NCBI GenBank assembly: GCA_021229015.1
Contig: CM037782.1
Span: 41,469,226 to 41,533,225, forward strand
Origin: Solen grandis
Lineage: Eukaryota; Mollusca; Bivalvia; Adapedonta; Solenidae
Length of the DNA: 64,000 nt
Reading direction: 5' to 3'
The notes beneath the pieces are model-generated. The model searched no databases, was not told where the DNA came from, and saw only the letters and a list, made by a program, of their open reading frames with translations. Positions 11,001-20,900 of the stretch are shown piece by piece. Position 1 is the stretch's first letter; each line of letters begins with the position of its first letter. Made by a program: the position numbers and the translations under genes.

Positions 11001-14000
11001 GATATATTGGAAACCGTTACTGATACTGGAGACAAGATAGATACAACTGCAGATACGTCTATAAAACGTGAAAATGACATTCAAGCTAAAATGGTTGCAG
11101 AAGAGAAAAATACCAAGTATTCAAACAAGCAAGATTCCCCAGTATCTTCAGAAGAACGTTCTAACGTACAAGCAATATCCATGGGTAAGAAAGAAAGTGG
11201 CATTCCTGAAGGAGAAAGTGGTGAAAGAAAACAAAATGGAACGAGTGATATTGACCAAGACACCTGCTGCCTTGAAAACCAAGGAACCGCTCAAAACAAA
11301 AAGGATAAATCAACCAATGTCAATGCAGAAAAGAAATTTAACGAAATGGTTGAAGATGAAAATGGCCTTCTTCAGATATTCACCGAAGGTTCCACGAAAG
11401 AAATTATGTGAGTTGTTACTTATTTTAATCATAAGTCATGGCATATCTCTTCTACGGTTTCATTATTCATTAGATTTAAAGAAAGCATACCGTAGTAATG
11501 GCATCGAAATACATTTTGTTATTCTTTAGACTGGGGTCTGTTTAAAATGTTCAAAGTCTTAAGTCAGTATAACAAGATAAATAATTACGATAACTCTGAT
11601 TAGTTTCGTTTTAATAATCTTACTTAAACGGATTTATTTTATAGTAAAAATTACGCTATTTCCTATGTCATCTTTGGTTTAGATACCGGCGCAACGACAG
11701 CGAACTGGACGGTAACTTATCGTACCACAAGGGGATCGGCGCGGTCATCCGGACCAACGTGACGGAGTTTGGTGTTGACAGTGTACAGTGCGATATCATT
11801 GACGAACTTGAGAATGAAATGCTTCCAGACTTTGTAGAGGGGGAAAGACCGGTCAGCTTTCATCTCCGTTTGCAGAAGAAATATGGGTCTGAATTTGCCA
11901 TAAAGGTGATGTCTGCGCCAATGATTTGTCTCAAAAGTTGAATGAATGAATGAATGAATGAATGAATGAATGAATGAATGAATGAATATAACATCACCAA
12001 ATAAATAAATTTTAAATACACATACAGCAAAATTTTACTTTTATTTCTTTTATTTGATGTAAGTATCGTTAATTTATATTTTCATTTTTTTTCCTTTTTA
12101 ATGCTTTGAACATAAGATGAATATCTTAGTTAATCTGTATTGGTATTTCTCTATGTCCGTCTCTATGTCCTGTCTCCGTGTTTTTAATCAATTTTATCAT
12201 TACTTCTACCTCGTTCACTATATTTTGGATTCTCGTATCACTTGTTTGTGTTTCCTTATGTTACATCAGAGGTATTCTTAGTACACTGATTCTAGCAGAT
12301 TTGCATATTTTTTCCATGATATTAATTAAAATATCTTAAAAGTCTTCAGATATGTTTGCCATTCATTCCTTTCTCTCTCCGCATTGCATTACTGTATATT
12401 AAGTAAACTCAATCGGGTCACATGATACTCCTTGATATGTACATCGCGGGTTGATATTTTGTATGTCATCATTAAATGAAACGATAGCAAATCGGAGATG
12501 CAAAAAACAATATTACAGAACATTGTCTTCAAAGAAGACCTCGAAATACAGATATAATTTGTTTGATTCATGACTGCCAGCTATTTTGCCTACAGAGGAA
12601 AGTCATACCTCTCTCAAGCTATTTTTTTTAAATTCATGGTGAACATAAAAAATGATGTAGCCGCAACACACACGCGCACAGACAATAGGCCTCCAATAAT
12701 ATTTTAGAACATACCAGTATGGTTCTGTATTTCCCGACCCCGCTCTGTATGTTGCCTTGTCCGAAAAGATAGTTTAGTTCCTCTAATACCTCCGTTTTAT
12801 TTACCAGTGACTTATCTTCCTGACAGGAGGACGAATGGCTGAGAGTGTACGTGCCCCACCGTCACGTCTGGGAATACGAAGAGGTGGGGCTGATCTATTC
12901 CCTTAACGGCGGTGACTGGGAACCTTGTGACCTCACATCCTATAAACCCATGTGTATCGATATGGTAACATTGATGTTTCTTCATCTATTTTGCTCACTT
13001 AAATAGTTTTCCCCAGAAATGCGTCATAAAATCAGAAACAGATCAAAGGGCACAATTATTTACAACGCTCATGGTCGCAGAATGCCCGTAAGTCGGGGAT
13101 AGCAGCTAATTCAATGTTTGATAGTGTTCACAGAATAGGTTGTTTGTATAATTTTCGGGTATAATGTCCAACCGATAATTATTCAATAATTTGGGAACAA
13201 TGTCTTCAAAAGACAGTCTTAGCGTTGTATTGCAACGTTATCATGCCCAAAATATACGTGGCAAGATACCACACCGATCCCCTCTATCCAGTCTTGTAAC
13301 GACCCTTATATGCTGAGTCCTGTGTAAGGGAGAACGCCTTAACGCCGTGCTTTGTCACAATCAGGGATCCAACCAGTTCAATGTGTTACCTGTTCTATTC
13401 TTCATCAACAGTAGCATTTAAGGAGATACTTAGGTAAAGAAGACAGACGAGGGCTATGATAATTGTGATTCTGATGCTGTTACTTATTGCAAAGACATAT
13501 TAAACAAAGACTTGCAACTAGTCTAAATCTCACAAAAGCACATTACAAATTGTCCAATTCTCGCAAAGTCACGTTTTCAAATATCTCCTATTCTATCGAA
13601 GATATATGAAAGTAAATTCTATATTATTTTAGATCATGACATTACCATAAAATAATACCTCATGTATTAAAATGATTTAAAAAATATTTCATATGAAACA
13701 GATAAGTAACAGCAAGATGACAACTATGTAAAATATGTTGTTTTCTGCTACACTGCTTTTAAATCATATTTTAAAAGAATTTTTAAAAAAATCAAACTGA
13801 AATTAATTCCTTGCCGTAGAGAAATGATTATTTTATAATATGGTTACATTTCCTCTGTGATTTTCCACACTTTTTTTTAAAGGTATCTGCTGTGTGTATT
13901 GTGTATTAAAAATACTTTCCACTGGCTTTTAAATAAGTTTCCTATCTTTCTTTATTTGTCTTTGCTGCTGCTGCTGTGCTGATGATGATGATGATGATCT

Positions 14001-14922
14001 TTCTTCCAAGGGCGTCCGTATGGTCGGTACAGACATCACCCAGCTGATAGACGTCAAACTAGTGGCCATAGCTCGGGAGAGGACGGTCAACATTACAGGG
14101 GGCGTGGCCGACATCCATTACCAATCCGAGATAGACAAGTCTATCACCGTCCACATCAGCAAAGACGTGTTCTCTCCAAACAAGGAGGTCAAAATGTCCG
14201 TATGTACCTTCTTACAAAACATGTTTTGTCACTGAATGCCAGAAGGACTTTTAGCCTTCTTTTTTATATATCTGGCAATCACAATATTTAAACTCAATTT
14301 GTATTTTCCTACACAATTATAATATTTTAAAGAGCCGTCAAATGCCGTACTGTGAATTTTAATATGGGTGTTAAACATGTATTATATACGATATAATAAA
14401 TGTAGTACAAACACAAATATCCACAGGGACCTTTCATCGCCCATTCTATTCCATTTTTATCACAAACATGTGTATAGTACGTTTATGTAAATAGACTAGG
14501 ATTTCGATACTTACTGGGAAAATAACTATTTTAAGACCGTCCCATGCTCAATCCTAGAAGTATAAAAAAGACTTTCTAGACTTGATATAAAATGTAACAT
14601 ATATATGATAGTAGTATTCATAGTGGTCGTAAAAGAATTATTTAACTATATATAACTTTTTAAATGGAATAGTGCATGGTTAACAGCGAAGTTCATGAAT
14701 TTATGTCTGTCACCTAGCTACCTGTATCCACGCATCTGTCCGTTTTATATTTGTTATCATCAACACATAATATGTGTTAATATAGTATAAATCATGTTCT
14801 TTATCACCTTAAATGCACTACATGTATTACTATAGTGTTGGAAATGTTATTAAGTTAGGGGAAGGACCGTTACTACGTTTGATTTGACTTATGACCCAAC
14901 CCATTTCAAGTAGTTTGAAATA

Positions 14923-14958
<36 letters not shown>

Positions 14959-17900
14959 TAATCGAATGTATCACTCAAGGGTTTACGACTACGTTTGCAG
15001 ATCAGCTTTTGTACAGCCGTACGGCAAATGTTTAAAATCCCTGATGATTCTCGACCCCCATGTCCATAGGTACGCCACACCCATCGGCGAGAACTGCTGG
15101 CAGCAGTTGAGATCCACCCCGAGTGTCAGTCCATCATGTCCACCACGGCCCTCGTCTCCCTGTTGTGTGAGGAGAAATCCAAGCAAGATATAACTATCGT
15201 CATGGACCTGCCAGAGGAGAGAAGTGGGTTCATGAAATTTTTCGATTTGATATTTTCGTTTGTTATTGGTAAAATTAACTCACAGACACTAAAATGATAA
15301 CAAAGACAACTAACGAAAATAAACTGGAGCAGCTATAGATTTTCATATTTTCAGTTAGGAAATCTAAATTTGAAATGTATGATCATGGAATGCAGGTTGG
15401 TCTCCCCGTCTACTGTCTGTAAACCACATTGTCTTCTATTTCGCCACTGCCATGGATTTCCTAATTCGACAGTACAGGCATTCTAGAAAATAATCGTTGT
15501 TTATGTACAACAATACAATAATAAGTTCATGTCATGTTACGTATGTTTAACTAAAATTAAATAATTAATACTGCTATTCTTGTACCTGTGGTGCCTGTTT
15601 GACTTCAGTTTTTTCCCCCACATATTTTAAGCAATGAAAGGCCGTTTTAAGGGCATATACTACAATTAACAAGTAATCATTGCAATGCTTCATTCATGTA
15701 AAGTGTAACATATTTCGGGTAATCAACTTTCGGATATAAGCTGTCACATTGTCAGCACAACTATATTTAGAGGAGTAAATATCGTCTGTTTGTATTTATC
15801 ACATTTCCTTTTCAAATATATGTAGTTTATTAATTTGAAATGAACTAAGTTTATCAGACAGTTTCTAAACTTTGTTTTCTTATTAAGCATTTGACTGTTA
15901 CCATGAAAGAGGTAGGTATCCCCTAAATGAACTCGGTGACCTATACATTTGTTTTATTGCTTTGATCAAGGAAATCATTAAAAGTACATTGTATTTATAA
16001 CAAAAAATGAAAAAAAGAGAATATATAGAAGGATTTTCTGTTAAAATTTAAAAAAAATGAAAATACGGTATTTTTTTCACCTTTTTCAAAGCCAAAATAT
16101 TTCCATTTCTGTAAAACATAAGATATTTAAAGCATTCATTCAGATCAAATGAACTATCGTCAGTTAGGGTAATCCATCTATCACTAGATTATGATTATGA
16201 TACACCAAGTGATTTAGGGAGTTTTAAAGTAAATGCAAGCCTTTATAAACTTAGAGCAAAATAGCCTATAACTCCAAGTCAATCGATGCTTGCATACGCA
16301 CTAAAGCCATTTTAAGCATTTGAAAGACCATGATTATAATTTAATGGATGGATGACGTAGCTTAAAAAAGAGCATTGTGACCTACCATATTTATCAATCT
16401 TCGCTGTTTGCATGTTTTATGTTTTAATATCAGATATTAAAATCGGAAGTCTTTTGAAAAAATAAATAAAAAAAACACCCTTAATACATAAAACGACAGT
16501 GAAAACTTAAATGATAACTCGAAGATTGGTTGAAAGGATATTGTTTTACAAACGAAATTCGATAAAAATGAACTGTTATGCTATTGTACAAAGTGCATTC
16601 AGTATTGTAGTAGTTATGTAATGCAGCCATTTTGGAGACGAAGTCTACCTGAGACAGATATAGTGCTGCCACACTGCAGTATCACGCCGTAGACATGTGG
16701 CATATTACCACACCCAGTCACATTATCTTGACACCGGGCCAACCAGTCCTACAACTTCCTTATATACTGAGTGCCAAGCAAAGGAGCTATAACAGTACCA
16801 TTTTTTACGACTTTGGTATTTCGCTTCAGATTTTGTATTAACAACGCCTCTTGGATAAATGTCACATAACAACTGTCTCTTAGATATTTTTAAAGTTCTC
16901 CAAAGAAAATAAATCTGTCTAGAAAAGTCCATATACTGACACTTCGCCAGACTTGTCCTTCAATAAGAAAATTGCAGTTTTCAGGATGGTTTAAAGCTTT
17001 GTGTTACTTGTATGCAGCTGAGGAGTGTCGCTTCACGATGTTCCTGTTGGAGGATACGGGCTGGAAACTAGCAGACTGTGACTGGCACGAAACAGAGAAG
17101 GTCCTGACGGTCCACCTTCGGAGAGGGCAGAGAAAATACAGGTAGAACCATTGAGTTTGTTTATATCTGTCTACACGAAATCGCGTACTCGGCGCTCAGC
17201 GCATAGGGTAATTCAAGAACACTAGAACCGCATAATTCGATTGTATGTTGCCATTTTAAAGTTTTCTCTGTATTGTATATTGATTAATATACATGAAAAC
17301 AAATGCAAATATCATACAAATCAATTATAAACAAGATTCCAATGAAATAACATCATGCTGTTCTTGTGCCGGTGTTAAAGGACTGATTTTCTCAGTGTTA
17401 AGTGAGTTTCCATGCCATTTGTCTACGGCGTTTTATCACAGTGAGGCAACACTATATGTGACCCCACTGTAGATGGGACGTCACATCCAAGTATAAAATC
17501 AAGCATATAGAAAATTTAATGTTTCTCTAAATGGGGTTTCCAAGCACAATAAATGAAATGTTCTTAAATTAGTGCAAGAAACACATTAGAGTAAGGCATA
17601 GTATGTTTTTTATGTTGCCCTGAAATATTCCTCCTATGCTAAAAAAAGGAGATATAACTCCACACAGAATCATGGGACTCGAGTTGCCAACGGAACTGAC
17701 GGTAGAGGACAAACTGACGGCTGTCACGTGTCTTCACGAGCACACGAGCCACTACCTTGTCCGCCTGTTCGTCCGACAGAAAGAAGAGGACAGAAAACAG
17801 GCCGTCGTCATCTGCCTTAGGTCAAAACTCGTCAAACAAGGTACAATATGTGTCTTCTCATTGGCGTTGTCCAGTAATAAAGAAAGTATGCACTCAGGCG

Positions 17901-20900
17901 TTCGCTCATTTATATATATGATTATTCATGTTATATCCTGAGTATATGATTTTTAATTTATAAAGAATTGAACTATTTAGTACGTAATATATTCCAGCAA
18001 GATATATTATATAGAATCTACATTAACAAAACCCTTAGAGCACATTTTCTTTCTTTCTTTTTTATTTTGTATCTAATATATTAAAAAAAGTCACGGAGAT
18101 TTGTTTTGCTTCTGGATTTTTTTTTTAAATCCAAAATAAAGGGAGTTAATTATGCAAGCTTTTACGAAATTTTCTGTCATTGATTGCGTCCCTTCGTGAG
18201 CTTTATGAGAGCGTAAAAACTAAATAAATTGCACATCAATGAGCATTGACAATAAATTTATATGAAATTGTGTGTAACTCCTATATATCCTTTGGCCCAC
18301 CTTTCTATGTTTTTCAAATTTTGACTCAAGTTTGAGCAGACAGAAAGGCTATCATTAAAAATGGATTGAGATTATGCGGAAATATTTTCGTTTTGTTGTA
18401 TTGTTTATCGCTGCACATTAACGAATACTTAATCATTCAGCACCTTTTCTTAATACACATTTAATACTCTGCAACCTTTCACTGGATTCGTTTCGCAGGT
18501 ATGCTTTTATTTTTCATAAACAGTTGTTATATCGCTATATCGCATCTAAATGATATGTTTTCTACAAACAATATCAAGTTTATCCGACCGTGATGAAACT
18601 CACGAGGATACGTTTTAATCGCACGAGATCCGATGTTATACCCATTGAATAAAGCAAATGCAAATAAGCTGTTGTTGGGCTTTGGAAAATCTACACTCAC
18701 ATACTTGTATGTTGTCGGATGGAGAAACTTTAAAGTAACCATCCATCATTAAATTGTGATCATGGTCCATCAAATGCTCGTGGGAATTTTTTAGTAATTG
18801 CAAGCGTCTTTAGACTTAGAGTAAAAAAGCTTAATACTCCTCGTTAATGGATGCTTACCCCTGCACTGAAGTCTTTTAAGCATTTGAGTGACTATGATTA
18901 TAACTTAATGAGAGATTACCTTAAACGCCAGCAATTTTCTCAAACTCCACACAGTGATCTCCCTTGCACGCTCACTTAGCCGAAGAATGAAGGGGAGATA
19001 ACTGCGTGGAGATTGCAATTTCATAATTCTAAATAAACCATGAAAATTAAAAAGCATCTATACCAAAAATCTCGACACTGATGGTTACTTTTTTTTAATT
19101 TTAAGTATTAGTCAAAGAAAAATGTGATATGTGTTGCTTCCTGCTGACTAATTTCTGTATAATATTTATATGACATTCAGATATTTCGAAGACATTACAT
19201 TTAATTCAGTCAAGGAATATCTTCTGGAATAAACACTTTAAACACTCACTTAGTCCCTCACCGCGTGGGTTCGAATCCCGACAGGATAATTTGGACTTTT
19301 ATGTGAGGAAGCCTTCCAGATGGCTTGCGGTAGGTCGATGATTCTACCCGGATGCCTCCGTGCATTCGAGGTATTCCTCCACCTGTAATTAGCTGGACGT
19401 CGCTGTATGACTGAAATACTGTCGAAGCGACGGTAAACTTAAAAAGTCTAGTCTGTCTAGTCTAGTCTAGTCTGGAATATACACAGTGTTTTGCACGTTC
19501 TTAATATGCATGTCCAATTATGATATTAGACGGTGTAAGCATTCATCATTTTAAATTGTTTCGATCATTTTGCGGCATTTCTAATTTGAAGAACAAAATA
19601 CCGCTCCATTCAAAAACAACTACAGGTGAACGTACTTTCGTTAACTAACTTCATATTAGGTTTTCACCATATTGTATTTCTCATGAAAAATGGCCTGAAC
19701 ACTGGGGCTGTTTTAAGCCAAGTTAAAGCTTATCGGATTTCAAACCACTCGTTACAAAATAATTACCCCATGTTAGAGAAAGTACGAATGGTGAGAATCT
19801 GTATCGTATGACCAGGCTTTATTTTACGCAAGGTAATACTTAAATTCTTTAATAATAGACAGAAAGGCATTCCTCCATTCACGTTTTACGAATTATATTT
19901 ATGTACAAGAATTTTGTTGTTGTTGTATTTGGGATTTACCGTCGCTGCGATAGTATTTCAATCATATAGCGACGTCCAGCTAAATACAGGTGGAGGAAGA
20001 CCCCGAGTACACAGAGGTACCCGTGTAGAACCACCGACCTACCGCAAGCCGGCTGGAAGGCTTCCTCACATGAAAATGAGGGGCTGAGAGATTTGTAGTC
20101 CACGACTGTAACCGCTCGGCCACGGCGGCCCCCTGTACAAGAATTAGTAGAAATAAATGATAATCTCAATATCTAACAATATAGGGAAAGAAATGAAATA
20201 AATGGGTAGAGTCTATTTTAATGTGACAAACAAGCGATAAGTACGACTGGTGGTACTCGAACCAGGGTTTTAAGTCGTCAACATTGTGGAGGTAGTGTTA
20301 CAAGGTGTTCATTCAACCACAGTACCTGCTAGGTAACCTTGATCTTGGATGTATTTGGTTCAATAGTCATATATGGGTCCCTTGTTTGGTATATTAGCCT
20401 TATGTGAAGTTTTCAATGGATTTTGAGACTCACATTGCAAAGAAACATGTATGTTAGGTTGAATAGGGTTCAAGTTATTCATAATTGCCAAGTCAATGTT
20501 AAGCATAATTTCTACCCGGCAGGTATTTGTGAGCTGACAGGGATGGGCTACTCTTTGGGCGGCTACCCCAGCGCCCAGTTTTGTCTGCAGGACATAGACA
20601 CACTGTGTCTACACTTCTCGGGCGACATAGGAGGAAGGCCAGTCAACTCGGAGAAGGTGAGTGGAATCTGCATATGTAATGAAGTATGTGCTTGAGGTTA
20701 GCATTGAATAGGCTGAATGTTGCAACCTATTCACTGCATCGGCTAAGTAGGCTAAATCAGATAAATGGGCTTATGAATATACCCTTGTTAATCTAAATAA
20801 GCTAGATAGGATGCATAAGCTGAATGCCGTAGCCTATTCACTAAATATGTTAGATAGGCTAAATAGGATGAACGGATTTAACGAAATAGCCTATTCACTA

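Noticed and set aside
10644..11084. 146-codon minus-strand open frame inside exon 3
   Set aside because: It is antisense to a coding exon that fits a full splice model; its peptide is a shadow of the AT-rich sense sequence.
19255..19290. tRNA-like GGTTCGAATCCC as a real tRNA gene
   Set aside because: It is the B box of a SINE whose body and tail are shared with copies at 19.9 and 60.1 kb; no complete cloverleaf can be drawn.
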